Shown: in pieces, positions 34,767-44,554 of the stretch
How the letters are laid out: every line of letters starts with the position of its first letter
Numbering within the stretch: position 1 is the stretch's first letter
DNA from: an uncultured Carboxylicivirga sp.
GTDB lineage: Bacteria > Bacteroidota > Bacteroidia > Bacteroidales > Marinilabiliaceae
Reading direction: 5' to 3'
Assembly: GCF_963674565.1 (NCBI RefSeq)
Contig: NZ_OY771430.1
Span: forward strand, 1,364,001-1,428,000
DNA length: 64,000 nucleotides
The notes under the pieces: model-generated
Told to the model about the DNA's origin: nothing
What the model saw: the letters and a program-made list of their open reading frames with translations, nothing else
The model's database searches: none
Position numbers and translations under genes: made by a program

Positions 34767-36821
34767 ATGGCAAGTGAATTTATAAGCAGACTGAAGCAGG
34801 AAATTCAAAATAACATTGAAAACGAAAATTTTGGCGTTTCAGAACTTGCTGAAAAAGTTGGAATGAGTCGTTCTAATCTACTTAGAAGAATACAAAAGGA
34901 AGAAGGATGCTCAGCAAGTCAGTTTATCAGAAGAATAAGGTTACAGGAAGCTATTAACTTACTAAAAACTAAAGATAGAACTGTATCTGAGATCTCCTAT
35001 TTGGTAGGATTTAGCAGTACATCATACTTTATTAAATGTTTTCGGGAAGAGTTTGGTTACCCACCAGGTGAATATGAGCAACACCAAACAAATCTTCTAA
35101 CTTCTACAGAAACAACTGCAAAGCAAAATATATTAAACAAACTCCTTCCATACATTACAGGATTACTGATTATTATTACAATCGTTTCAATCTTAATTAT
35201 AAGACAATCATCCGATTCCAATGACATCTCTGATAAATCATTAGCTGTTTTACCATTTATGAATGATAGCAGCGATTCAACAAACCTTTATCTCATCAAT
35301 GGTATGATGGAAGCCATTCTTAATAATCTTCAATCTATAAAGGATGTAAAGGTTGTTAGTCGCACTTCGGTGGAAAAGTTTCGGAATTCAAATATGACCA
35401 TACCTGAAATTGCCAAAGCACTGGGTGTAAAGTATATTGTTGAAGGAAGTGGTCAAAAAATCAATGATCAGATATTATTAAGTGTACAGCTGATCGAAGC
35501 CAAAAGAGATAAGCATCTTTGGTCGGAACAATACAAGAGGCAAACTGCTGACATTTTCTCAATTCAAATGGAGATTGCAAAGAAAATAGCTGATGAAATA
35601 GAGGTTATTATCAGTCCTGAAGAAATAGAGCAAATTGAACACAAACCAACCAATAACATGGAAGCCTATGATCTTTATTTAAAGGGGCTCCATTTTATGA
35701 ATAAAGAAAATATACAAGGATTAAAAAAAGGTATTAGCCTGATGAAACAAGCAGTAAGGAAAGACCCTGAATTTGCTCTGGCATACTCGGTAATGGCTAT
35801 TTCCTACTATTATCTGGATATGTTTGAACCAGGTAAAACACATGTTGATTCTTTGATTTATTTTGCCGATAAAGCATTATTATCGAATCCTAAACTGGCA
35901 GTGGCTCTTAATGCTAAAGCGCTTTATTATATTCGAAATGGTAATTACCAGCAGGCTGTTGAATATCTTGAGAAAGCATTACAATACAATCCAAATTCAG
36001 CCACTGTAATCAATACCCTATCCGATTTATATACAAACCACTTGCCTGATACAGAAAAGTACCTTGAATATGCCTTAAAAGGTATTAGACTCGACATTGC
36101 ATCATACGACTCAATTACCACAAGTTATATTTATTTACATCTTAGCAATGCCCTCATTCAAACTGGGTTTGTTGATGAAGCAATAGTATCCATTAATAAA
36201 TCACTTCGTTACAATCCCAACAATCTGTTTTCTGACTATGTAAAAGCCTATATTCTTTATGCTAAGAATAAAGATTTAAATAAAACGCAACAACTACTTT
36301 TTAATACATTAGTCAAAGACACAACACGTTTTGACATTATTCAGGAAATGGGAAATATATGCTATTACCAGGAAAGGTGGTCAGATGCTGCTGTTTACTT
36401 TGATAAATTTATAGCCATTAGAAATTACTTACAAACTCAATCGTATATTCACAAAAATGCTGAAATAGCATATGTTTACCGTAAATTAGGCCGATACATT
36501 GATGCTGAAAAGTTAATCATTGATTTTAAAGAATTTGCCGAACAAGATCAATCAATTTACAAAAACCTTCATTGGTCAGCTTATTATGCATACATGAATA
36601 ATTTTGAGAAGGCTATTAAACATCTGCAAATGTTTGCCAAGGAAGAGAATATCCAGATTTGGGTCCCATTATTTACGCCCATCGATCCAATGTATGAACC
36701 AATTAAAGAAAGAGCTGAATTTAAAGAAGTAATGACTCAAATTGAGAACAAATTCTGGGAAAATCATCAACACCTTAATACTAAACTCGAAAAAGAAGAT
36801 TTATTTTCCATCATCAACTAA
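34767..36821 (+). CDS. Membrane-bound AraC-type regulator with FlgO-like and TPR domains
   Basis: 684 residues. Residues ~1-105 are an AraC-family double helix-turn-helix (GVSELAEKVGMSRSNLLRRIQ and TVSEISYLVGFSSTSYFIKCF) placed at the N-terminus rather than the usual C-terminus. One membrane segment follows at about 128-147 (ITGLLIIITIVSILII). The outer part begins SLAVLPFMNDSSD (FlgO/adenylate-cyclase-associated type, about 155-285) and continues with TPR units to the end (for example AYDLYLKGLHFMNKEN, ALNAKALYYIRNGNYQQAVEYLEKAL). The layout implies a one-component regulator with a periplasmic TPR sensor controlling DNA binding at the membrane. Confidence 0.85.
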   Translation: MASEFISRLKQEIQNNIENENFGVSELAEKVGMSRSNLLRRIQKEEGCSASQFIRRIRLQEAINLLKTKDRTVSEISYLVGFSSTSYFIKCFREEFGYPPGEYEQHQTNLLTSTETTAKQNILNKLLPYITGLLIIITIVSILIIRQSSDSNDISDKSLAVLPFMNDSSDSTNLYLINGMMEAILNNLQSIKDVKVVSRTSVEKFRNSNMTIPEIAKALGVKYIVEGSGQKINDQILLSVQLIEAKRDKHLWSEQYKRQTADIFSIQMEIAKKIADEIEVIISPEEIEQIEHKPTNNMEAYDLYLKGLHFMNKENIQGLKKGISLMKQAVRKDPEFALAYSVMAISYYYLDMFEPGKTHVDSLIYFADKALLSNPKLAVALNAKALYYIRNGNYQQAVEYLEKALQYNPNSATVINTLSDLYTNHLPDTEKYLEYALKGIRLDIASYDSITTSYIYLHLSNALIQTGFVDEAIVSINKSLRYNPNNLFSDYVKAYILYAKNKDLNKTQQLLFNTLVKDTTRFDIIQEMGNICYYQERWSDAAVYFDKFIAIRNYLQTQSYIHKNAEIAYVYRKLGRYIDAEKLIIDFKEFAEQDQSIYKNLHWSAYYAYMNNFEKAIKHLQMFAKEENIQIWVPLFTPIDPMYEPIKERAEFKEVMTQIENKFWENHQHLNTKLEKEDLFSIIN

Positions 36822-37368
36822 TTATAAAAATAAAACACTGGATCATTCTAATTTAAAATCAACGAAATAGAATATAAATAAATTACAACTTTCGTTTATA
36901 AATCAATTTGCTAATATTCTTCTTATCCTCCATCACTTTCTAATTAAAAGCCCTAACTAGTTGAATAATTATACAGTTTAAGGTTTTCTTCTTATGCAAA
37001 AGATATTCTATAGATAAGATTGTTATTCAATATTCATCATCAAACTTGCGCAACATTATTTGTTATTAAAATCAGTAAATCTATATTTTGCAACTCTTAC
37101 AAATATTCACCATTAACAATTGATTTACAACACATTAAAATAAATGAGCGTAAGATAACTATGTCAATTTTAAAACAATCAAAGTTTATTTCTATTACCT
37201 TTAATGTATGCAACACCCAATTTAATGTAACAAAATATGACTTTCATCATAATGAAAGCATACTTAAACATAAGAATGCATTCTTTTTGTATATCTTAGC
37301 AATATCTTTCCAGACAGGTTGTTTTCCCCTTGCCCCGTTCAATTTCTTTCCTTAAGAGCGGGGCTTTT
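36822..37368. other. Gene-poor region with a plus-strand terminator
   Basis: About 550 bases. A 111-codon frame at 37020-37355 has an unconvincing composition (N-terminal half without domain character) and I do not call it a gene. A strong plus-strand terminator closes the region at 37332-37370, so a plus-strand transcript passes here: read-through from the AraC-type gene or a small RNA. Confidence 0.4.
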
Positions 37369-37370
37369 TT
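37332..37370 (+). terminator. Rho-independent terminator
   Basis: Stem GCCCCG / CGGGGC with a 21-base loop, followed by six T on the plus strand. The next gene is convergent, so it serves whatever is transcribed on the plus strand upstream. Confidence 0.6.
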
Positions 37371-37857
37371 AATTCCAGAAAGCGTCCTTACCAGGATAAT
37401 GATATTTGATTTTAGCAATATCAGGAGGAAATAAAAAATAAACGACATCAGCACTGCTACAAACTATATTATTTTGATTTAGTATTTCTACATAAATAAC
37501 AGCTTGCTTTTCATTAGATGACTTTACTTCTGCTTTTATCTTAATTTGTGAATTATTGGCAAATAAAGACCGATGGTAAATAACTTCCATTTTTTGAGTA
37601 ACACCAGCTGTATCCAATAAAGAATAGATTGTCCAGCTAGCTATTTCATCCATTATTGTTGCCTGAATGCCGCCATGAACTACATTTTTATAGCCTTCAA
37701 ATCTTTTATCAGGTATCCAATCAGCATATACATATTTCCCATCGGAATAAAACTCCATTATAAGACCATGAGTATTGTTTGGAGAACAACCAAAACAGTG
37801 GTAATCTTCACCTTTTGATTTTAAAAATGGATTTGATAGTTTTCTTAATTCAGACAT
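37369..37857 (-). CDS. PaaI-like hotdog-fold thioesterase
   Basis: 162 residues. The hotdog-fold core is seen as VVHGGIQATIMDEIASWT (about 59-76), where HGG and the Asp/Glu on the following helix form the active site of PaaI/4HBT-type thioesterases. The N-terminal CFGCSPNNTHGL is typical of a Bacteroidota subgroup. It likely hydrolyses acyl-CoA esters in the cytoplasm; the substrate is unknown. It appears monocistronic. Confidence 0.85.
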   Translation of the reverse strand: MSELRKLSNPFLKSKGEDYHCFGCSPNNTHGLIMEFYSDGKYVYADWIPDKRFEGYKNVVHGGIQATIMDEIASWTIYSLLDTAGVTQKMEVIYHRSLFANNSQIKIKAEVKSSNEKQAVIYVEILNQNNIVCSSADVVYFLFPPDIAKIKYHYPGKDAFWN

Positions 37858-38014
37858 TACGCTTTACTCTTTAAATATTAAAACATATTTGCAGCTTGAT
37901 TTTCAACATCAAACTTAGACTATCTTTTTAGATAATCCTATTATTGATACAACACGTTTATCAATTACAGTTTAAGAACTTTTTAAAGAATGGACTCGAC
38001 TATAGTATTAAACA

Positions 38015-38042
38015 AAAACGGATGGGCTAACCCATCCGTTTT
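38015..38042 (-). terminator. Terminator of otsAB
   Basis: A perfect 12-bp stem AAAACGGATGGG / CCCATCCGTTTT with loop CTAA lies directly after the otsAB stop codon; on the minus strand it runs into TTTTTGTTT. Confidence 0.85.
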
Positions 38043-38044
38043 GA

Positions 38045-40258
38045 TTAGTTATGTTGACCTAATTTCTTTAAAAATCCTCTTACAGCTTCGACCGACTCTA
38101 ACTTATAATTTGCGGCCGTTCGTTTTAGCCCCACCTTAATACTAATCGTATCATTCGGTAATTCACGGAACATAAACTCATCAGTCCAGTCATCTCCAAT
38201 CGCAGTTATAAAATCAAAATGCTTATTCTTTATAAATTGCAAGGCTGCTATACCTTTGTTAATTCCACCATTCTTTACTTCAATAACCTTACTTCCTTCC
38301 ATTATCTCCAGATTTAGGTTACCTATAAGACCCAACAACTCATCTTTTAACTCATTGGCTCTAATTTCACTTTGCTCAGGTTCAGCTTTACGATAGTGCC
38401 ATACTAATGAGTAGTTTTTCTCTTCAATAAACGACCCCGGAGTTCTATCCACAAACCTTTCCAGAACCGGACGTATCATAGGCATCCAGTCATTGTTTAC
38501 ATTGGTAAGAGTTTCCCACTCTTCACCCAATTTTCGCAACCAAACACCATGTTCGCAAATTAAATTTATCGGCACATTTGCAAACCATTTTTCAAGGGTA
38601 TATCTGTCACGACCGCTTATTATTGTAACCGTATTTTTTTCATCAGCAATCAGCCTGTTCAGAATTTCGAATAACTCTTCATTAGGTTTAGCCTCCAGTG
38701 GATTTTTATGGAATCCTGTTAACGTTCCATCGTAATCAAGAAAGATAGCTCTGTTCTTTGCTTTAGCATATTTCTTATCAAGTTCTTGATATACTGTTTT
38801 CGAAATTTTCTTTGCCAAAAACTCTTTTTGAACTTCCTTCACCTTATTCAGGTCATTAACAAAATCACTGGCCCATTTAAAGACTGAATACCTCTGAATT
38901 CGTTGCTGTAACAATTTCATGCGGTCTTTTTGTTCCGGAACAGGCATTGTTAATGCACGATGCAAGGCATCTGCTATTTCATCCTCGTTTATTGGATTGA
39001 TGGTAATGGCTTCTCCCATTTCTTTACTAACTCCGGCCATTTCACTTAGAACAATACTACCGGTACCCGTTATCCTGGATGCAACATATTCTTTAGCAAC
39101 CAGATTCATTCCATCTCTTAAAGGTGTAATCAGGGCAACATCACAGGAACTGTATAATTCAATTAAATTCTCAAACGGTAAAGAACGATAGAAATACCAA
39201 ATAGGAACATAGTTAACCTTTCCATATTCTCCATTTATATTTCCAACTAACTCATCAACTTCTTTCTTAAGTATCTGGTATTCTTCAACATGTCCTCTAC
39301 TTGGAACAGCCAACATTATCATGGTGACTTTGCCTCTAAACTCAGGATATTTTCTTAAAAACACCCCAAAAGCCCTTAATCGTTGAGGAATCCCTTTGGA
39401 GTAATCCAAGCGGTCAATGGATAATACTAACCTCCTGTTTGGAGCCATTAAAAAGTATTTCTCCAATTCTTTATGAAGATCAGAACGTTCATGTATGCTT
39501 TTATGCATAACATCGGTTGCAGCATTCACAAACTTGTCGTAATCTATACCCATTGGGTAGGCATCGACTTTTATTACCCTATCTTCAAGATTGATTTGGT
39601 TGAAATTAATTTCACACCCATATAAGCGACGAACAGAACTGATAAAGTGACGTTCATAATCATAGATATGGAAACCTAATAAATCGGCACCAAGCATTCC
39701 TTTTAATAATTCCATACGCCAAGGCAAAATTCTAAAAACCTCGTATGAAGGAAACGGAATATGCAAAAAGAAACCTACTGTAACACCAGGCTTCATTGAT
39801 TTAATCATATCAGGAACCAGTAATAACTGGTAATCATGTACCCAAACGGTATCACCTTCTTCACATACTTCCAGAACTTTATCAGCAAAACGTTGATTGA
39901 CTATTTTATATGTTTCCCAGTTCACAGGAGAATAATCAACATATTGAGTGAAATAGTGAAAAAGAGGCCAGATTGTTTTATTACTGAATCCTTCGTAATA
40001 TTCAATAATTTCATTTTCACTAAGAGGAACCGTTACACAATTCTTTTCTCCAAGTAGGTTATCAATTTTCTTACTTTCACTTTCGTTAAGGTCATCTGAA
40101 TTTAAGCCAGACCAACCAATCCATTTCCCTCCGTAATCTTTATAAACTGATTTCATTCCAGTGGCAAGTCCACCAACACTTTCAATCAGTTCAAATTCAT
40201 CATTTTCTTTTTTAATACTATAAGGTAATCTATTGGCAACAATGTGTAATTTGGACAT
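38045..40258 (-). CDS. otsAB: Bifunctional trehalose-6-phosphate synthase/phosphatase
   Basis: 737 residues. The N-terminal ~465 residues are OtsA, a GT20 glycosyltransferase: NRLPY at 8-12, GGLATGM, WVHDYQLLLVP, FFLHIPFPSYEVFR and RDGMNLVAKEYVA. The C-terminal ~245 residues are OtsB, a HAD phosphatase with motif I FLDYDGTLTGF, the lysine region and motif IV GDDWTDEFMF. It makes trehalose from UDP-glucose and glucose-6-phosphate in two steps, giving osmoprotection. The divergent neighbour is a GH15 enzyme, which may handle the product. Confidence 0.94.
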   Translation of the reverse strand: MSKLHIVANRLPYSIKKENDEFELIESVGGLATGMKSVYKDYGGKWIGWSGLNSDDLNESESKKIDNLLGEKNCVTVPLSENEIIEYYEGFSNKTIWPLFHYFTQYVDYSPVNWETYKIVNQRFADKVLEVCEEGDTVWVHDYQLLLVPDMIKSMKPGVTVGFFLHIPFPSYEVFRILPWRMELLKGMLGADLLGFHIYDYERHFISSVRRLYGCEINFNQINLEDRVIKVDAYPMGIDYDKFVNAATDVMHKSIHERSDLHKELEKYFLMAPNRRLVLSIDRLDYSKGIPQRLRAFGVFLRKYPEFRGKVTMIMLAVPSRGHVEEYQILKKEVDELVGNINGEYGKVNYVPIWYFYRSLPFENLIELYSSCDVALITPLRDGMNLVAKEYVASRITGTGSIVLSEMAGVSKEMGEAITINPINEDEIADALHRALTMPVPEQKDRMKLLQQRIQRYSVFKWASDFVNDLNKVKEVQKEFLAKKISKTVYQELDKKYAKAKNRAIFLDYDGTLTGFHKNPLEAKPNEELFEILNRLIADEKNTVTIISGRDRYTLEKWFANVPINLICEHGVWLRKLGEEWETLTNVNNDWMPMIRPVLERFVDRTPGSFIEEKNYSLVWHYRKAEPEQSEIRANELKDELLGLIGNLNLEIMEGSKVIEVKNGGINKGIAALQFIKNKHFDFITAIGDDWTDEFMFRELPNDTISIKVGLKRTAANYKLESVEAVRGFLKKLGQHN

Positions 40259-40419
40259 AAATTCTAATTATATTTTTAGTTTATCTACTAATTATTCATA
40301 AACAAATACTACGAAAAGTAGCAAAATACATAAAAATACCCTTTTTTCGCAGTACTGAAGCAAAATAAAGCTTACCATTTCATTAAACAACAAACAAACT
40401 CGATAATAGTTATTAGCCT

Positions 40420-42228
40420 ATGAAAAATCTCAATTATGGAATAATTGGTAATTGCAGAAGTGCAGCATTGGTATCGGAAAAGGGCTCGATTGAGTGGTTA
40501 TGCTTACCTCATTTTGCATCTCCATCTACATTTGCAAAAATATTAGATGAGAAAAAAGGGGGATCTTTTGGATTGACACCTGTTGGTGAATATTCTTCAG
40601 ATCAGTTTTATCTGCCACGAACCAATATATTGGTTACCCGATTTGTATGTGCAACCGGTGAAATTGAATTACATGATTTTATGCCTCGTTATCGCAACGA
40701 AAATGGCAAATATTATACTCCACCTGATGTAGTAAGATATATCAAACACATTAGAGGTGAAGTGGAAGTTACAGTAAATTTTAATCCTCAGCTTGAGTAT
40801 GCTGAATTTCCAACAAGCATAGAAATTCACAATGATTACATCAAAGCACATACCGTTGAAGGTGAATATGATTCCATTTATTTATATACTTCGTTAGATA
40901 AACAAAACGTTGTAGACTCCAGTAAAATTAAGATTAAGCAAAATGAATTTTTTCTGTTAAGCTACAATCAAAAACTATTGGTTCAAACAACTGCTCGTTC
41001 ATATTTAAAACATCAACGCACCAAAGTATACTGGCTTAATTGGTCGGAAAGAACAACAACCTATAAACAATACGAAAAAGAAATACTAAGAAGTGCATTA
41101 ACACTTAAACTTCTTAACTATCAAAAATCAGGCGCCATACTTGCAGCATTAACCACCTCTCTTCCTGAAACAATTGGTGAAGTACGCAACTGGGATTATC
41201 GCTTTTGCTGGATCAGAGATGCCTCAATGGTAGTAAATATTATGACACAATTGGGTCATACCCGCATTGTTGAGCGTTACCTCGATTTCATTGTAAATCT
41301 GATGCCCGATAAAGGAGAAAAAATGCAGATCATGTATGGAATTCATGGTGAAAAACAATTACATGAAATGGAACTTTCTCATTTGGATGGATATGAAGGA
41401 AGCAAACCTGTGCGAATAGGAAATGCCGCCTATGTTCAAAAGCAAAACGATATTTACGGTATTTTGATGGATGTAATCTTACAATATTTCAAATTATATC
41501 CAATTACTCTTGAACGAAGTGAGGACCTTTGGACTATTGTAAGAAATATAGTAACCATTGTAAAAGACAATTGGCAAGAACCAGACAAAGGAATCTGGGA
41601 AATAAGAAGTGAAGGCAAACACTTCACATTTAGTAAGGTTCTTTGCTGGGTTGCAATTGATCGTGCAGAAAAAATTGCCCGTCTATTGAAGTGTGATGGA
41701 TATGCCAATGAATGGAAACTTCTTAAAGAAGAAATTCAAATTGACATCCACAATAATGCATGGTCAGAGAAAAAACAAGCCTTTACTCAGGCATATGGTA
41801 GTGACGACCTGGATGCTTCTGTTCTACTAATGGAGAGTTATGATTTTATTCATGCCAGTAGTGATAAGTATCAAAAAACGGTATTAGCTATTCAAAAAGA
41901 TCTGGAATATAAAGGACTGATGTTCAGATATAAGAATGAAGATGATTTTGGTGAGCCCCAATCTGCATTCACCATATGCTCTTTCTGGCTGATTAAAAGT
42001 TTGTATAAGATCGGATTAAAGGATGAAGCAAAACGTAAATTCGATGAGCTTTTAAAATCGGGTAACCATCTTGGACTGTTTAGTGAAGATCTTGACTTTA
42101 ATACTCGCCGAATGTTAGGAAATTTTCCTCAGGCATATTCCCATCTGGCAATTATTGAAACAGCAATCATTTTAACCGGAGAACAAATAACAAAAGAAGA
42201 ACAGATTCTGTATACTATCAAACATTAA
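40420..42228 (+). CDS. Glycoside hydrolase family 15 protein (trehalase/glucoamylase-like)
   Basis: 602 residues. MKNLNYGIIGNCRSAALVSEKGSIEW is the N-terminal beta-domain signature of bacterial GH15 proteins, and the (alpha/alpha)6 barrel shows RNWDYRFCWIRDAS, the general acid region DKGIWEIR and the base region GLFSEDLD near the C-terminus. Bacterial relatives include alpha,alpha-trehalases and glucoamylases. The divergent position next to otsAB, with about 160 bases between, suggests a trehalase role in trehalose turnover. There is no signal peptide, so it is cytoplasmic. Confidence 0.85.
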   Translation: MKNLNYGIIGNCRSAALVSEKGSIEWLCLPHFASPSTFAKILDEKKGGSFGLTPVGEYSSDQFYLPRTNILVTRFVCATGEIELHDFMPRYRNENGKYYTPPDVVRYIKHIRGEVEVTVNFNPQLEYAEFPTSIEIHNDYIKAHTVEGEYDSIYLYTSLDKQNVVDSSKIKIKQNEFFLLSYNQKLLVQTTARSYLKHQRTKVYWLNWSERTTTYKQYEKEILRSALTLKLLNYQKSGAILAALTTSLPETIGEVRNWDYRFCWIRDASMVVNIMTQLGHTRIVERYLDFIVNLMPDKGEKMQIMYGIHGEKQLHEMELSHLDGYEGSKPVRIGNAAYVQKQNDIYGILMDVILQYFKLYPITLERSEDLWTIVRNIVTIVKDNWQEPDKGIWEIRSEGKHFTFSKVLCWVAIDRAEKIARLLKCDGYANEWKLLKEEIQIDIHNNAWSEKKQAFTQAYGSDDLDASVLLMESYDFIHASSDKYQKTVLAIQKDLEYKGLMFRYKNEDDFGEPQSAFTICSFWLIKSLYKIGLKDEAKRKFDELLKSGNHLGLFSEDLDFNTRRMLGNFPQAYSHLAIIETAIILTGEQITKEEQILYTIKH

Positions 42229-42255
42229 AAAAGCCCCGAAAGGGGCTTTTCTTTT
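42229..42255. terminator. Convergent terminator (GH15 and ferritin genes)
   Basis: Perfect 9-bp stem AAAAGCCCC / GGGGCTTTT closed by a GAAA tetraloop, flanked by A and T runs, shared by the two convergent genes. Confidence 0.85.
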
Positions 42256-42271
42256 TAAAACAATTTATTTT

Positions 42272-42778
42272 TTATTCTGCGCTTGCAGGAGTATTGCCTC
42301 TCATAGCCAAAATATCTCTATCAAACATATACAAACTATGATCGCCCAATATTCTTAATTTATCATTAATGGCAGCAACAGAAGCTTCTTCTTCTATTTG
42401 CTCATTAACAAACCATTGCATCCAAGTTTGTGTTGTATAATCTTTTTCTTCCACACAAACAACAATGATATCATTTATTAATTGAGTTACATATTGCTCA
42501 TGTTCAAGAGTTTTAGCAAAAACTTCCTTCATATCCTTATAATCATAAGGAGGTTGCTCAATTGAAGGAATTACAGATTTCCCACCCCTTTCATTAACAT
42601 ACTTGATGAATTTAAGCATATGTAAGCGTTCTTCATCAGCCTGAGCATAAAACCATTTAGCAGTTCCTTCAAAACCGTTTGTATCAGCCCAAACAGCCAT
42701 GGCAAGGTAAAAATTAGAAGAGTATGCTTCTTTCTCGATTTGTTTTACCAGAGCTTCTTCAACGTTCTTATTCAGCAT
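42272..42778 (-). CDS. ftnA: Non-haem ferritin
   Basis: 168 residues, four-helix ferritin. Ferroxidase residues are visible: E17 (QIEKEAYSS region), E50 and H53 (ADEERLHMLKF), E94 (AKTLEHEQ) and Q/E in the last helix (NEQIEEEAS). The subunit stores iron as a 24-mer and limits iron-driven oxidative damage. It lacks the Met ligand of bacterioferritin. Demand for Fe in nitrogenase makes storage relevant, but no nif-linked control is seen. Confidence 0.92.
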   Translation of the reverse strand: MLNKNVEEALVKQIEKEAYSSNFYLAMAVWADTNGFEGTAKWFYAQADEERLHMLKFIKYVNERGGKSVIPSIEQPPYDYKDMKEVFAKTLEHEQYVTQLINDIIVVCVEEKDYTTQTWMQWFVNEQIEEEASVAAINDKLRILGDHSLYMFDRDILAMRGNTPASAE

Positions 42779-43030
42779 ATCAGTTAAAATTTTGTCAGAT
42801 TAATAATCCAAATATATACATTTAATAACCATTGAATTGCTTTGTGGTTGCGCTGTTTCGTTATTTATACTCATTCCAGACAAATGTTTTTTTAGTCTTC
42901 TCAAATGAACATTTAACACACTTTTATAGTTAAGGACTTTTGAATCTTTATTTACACTATAGAACAAAAACGTGTTTAATTTTTTATATAGCAGAGCAAT
43001 TATGCTCGAGAAGAAACCCTTATTTCTATT

Positions 43031-44542
43031 ATGATTAAAAAAGTATTAGTAGCCAACCGTGGAGAAATAGCGGTTAGAGTTATGAGGTCTTGTCGTGAGA
43101 TGGGAATCTTATCAGTAGCTGTCTTCTCCGAGGCAGATCGTAAGGCAATGCACGTTAGATATGCTGATGAAGCATATTGTGTTGGCCCGGCCAGTTCGGC
43201 AGAAAGCTATCTTAATATTGATAAAATCATTGAAGTAGCTAAAAAAGCAAAAGCAGATGCCATTCATCCAGGATATGGATTTTTATCAGAAAATGCAACG
43301 TTTGCAGACAAGGTTAGTAAAGCAGGGATAATTTTTATTGGTCCATCAATTCATGCCATCAATACCATGGGTGATAAACTTACTGCCCGTGAACTAATGA
43401 TAAAATCAGGTGTTCCTGTTGTTCCTGGTACCGAAGAGAATATAACTGACAATACGCGTTTAAAGGAAATAGCCAATCAGATTGGATATCCGGTAATGAT
43501 TAAAGCTAGTGCCGGAGGTGGTGGAAAAGGAATGCGACTGGTAAGAGAAGAGAAAGATGTTATTTCGGCCTACGAAATGGCTAAATCAGAAGCTCGATCA
43601 GCATTTGGTAATGACGCTGTTTATATTGAAAAATATGTAGAAGGTCCTCACCATATTGAATTTCAGATAATGGCTGACCAACATGGCAATTACGTTCACT
43701 TATTCGAACGTGAATGTTCAGTTCAAAGACGTCACCAAAAAGTAGTGGAAGAAACTCCTTCTCCATTAATGACTCCAAAACTTCGTGAAGAAATGGGTAA
43801 AAGAGCCATTGATGCTGCCAAATCGGTTGACTACGTTGGTGCAGGAACGGTAGAATTTCTTGTTGATAACAATCTGAATTTCTATTTTCTTGAGATGAAT
43901 ACCCGTTTACAGGTTGAGCATCCCATTACAGAACGTGTTACAGGCATAGATCTTGTTAAAGCCCAGATTAATGTTGCCAATGGGTTACCACTTCCTTTTA
44001 AACAAGAGGATTTAAGACAAAATGGACATGCTATTGAGTGCCGTATTTATGCCGAGGACCATAAAAATAATTTTATGCCAAGTCCGGGCGTGGTAAAAAG
44101 CATTTCTGAACCTCTGGGATTAGGTATAAGAACAGATGGTTATGTATACGAAGGCTATGAAATACCATTTCATTATGATCCGATGATATCTAAATTGATT
44201 TCATGGGCGCCTACCCGAAATGAAGCTATTGAACGCATGAAACGGGCCCTTTATGAATACAAAATAACCGGTGTAAAAACTTCCATCCCATTTGTATCAA
44301 AGATTATGGAAGCCAAAGACTTTGTTGATGGTAATTACGATACTCATTTTATTGAAAAAAACATGGACTTTCTGATGACTGATGATGATTGTTCAGACTA
44401 TTGTGAAGACATAGCCCTTTTAGTTGCATATCTCGACTATACCGAGAAAATGAAGTTAGATGGTGAACATACACTGGATACAACTCATAAAACTTCACAA
44501 TGGAAAGAATTTGGTCGAAGAAAAAATGTTATCAGACTTTAA
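43031..44542 (+). CDS. accC: Acyl-CoA (propionyl-CoA) carboxylase, biotin carboxylase subunit
   Basis: 503 residues with the biotin-carboxylase fold: VLVANRGEIAVRVMRSCRE at 5-23, ATP-grasp glycine loop KASAGGGGKGMR (about 158-169), and catalytic EMNTRLQVEHPITE (about 295-308). It carboxylates biotin on the carrier encoded next, using ATP and bicarbonate. The C-terminal ~50 residues after the BC domain are poorly conserved. It is the first gene of a tight three-gene operon with a biotin carrier and a carboxyltransferase. Confidence 0.93.
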   Translation: MIKKVLVANRGEIAVRVMRSCREMGILSVAVFSEADRKAMHVRYADEAYCVGPASSAESYLNIDKIIEVAKKAKADAIHPGYGFLSENATFADKVSKAGIIFIGPSIHAINTMGDKLTARELMIKSGVPVVPGTEENITDNTRLKEIANQIGYPVMIKASAGGGGKGMRLVREEKDVISAYEMAKSEARSAFGNDAVYIEKYVEGPHHIEFQIMADQHGNYVHLFERECSVQRRHQKVVEETPSPLMTPKLREEMGKRAIDAAKSVDYVGAGTVEFLVDNNLNFYFLEMNTRLQVEHPITERVTGIDLVKAQINVANGLPLPFKQEDLRQNGHAIECRIYAEDHKNNFMPSPGVVKSISEPLGLGIRTDGYVYEGYEIPFHYDPMISKLISWAPTRNEAIERMKRALYEYKITGVKTSIPFVSKIMEAKDFVDGNYDTHFIEKNMDFLMTDDDCSDYCEDIALLVAYLDYTEKMKLDGEHTLDTTHKTSQWKEFGRRKNVIRL

Positions 44543-44554
44543 AAACAACCAACA

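Noticed and set aside
37020..37355. 111-codon plus-strand frame in the region after the AraC-type regulator.
   Set aside because: Its composition is not protein-like (no signal peptide, long AT-driven strings, Phe/Lys/Asn-rich) and no ribosome-binding or domain evidence supports it; kept only as part of a possible transcript.
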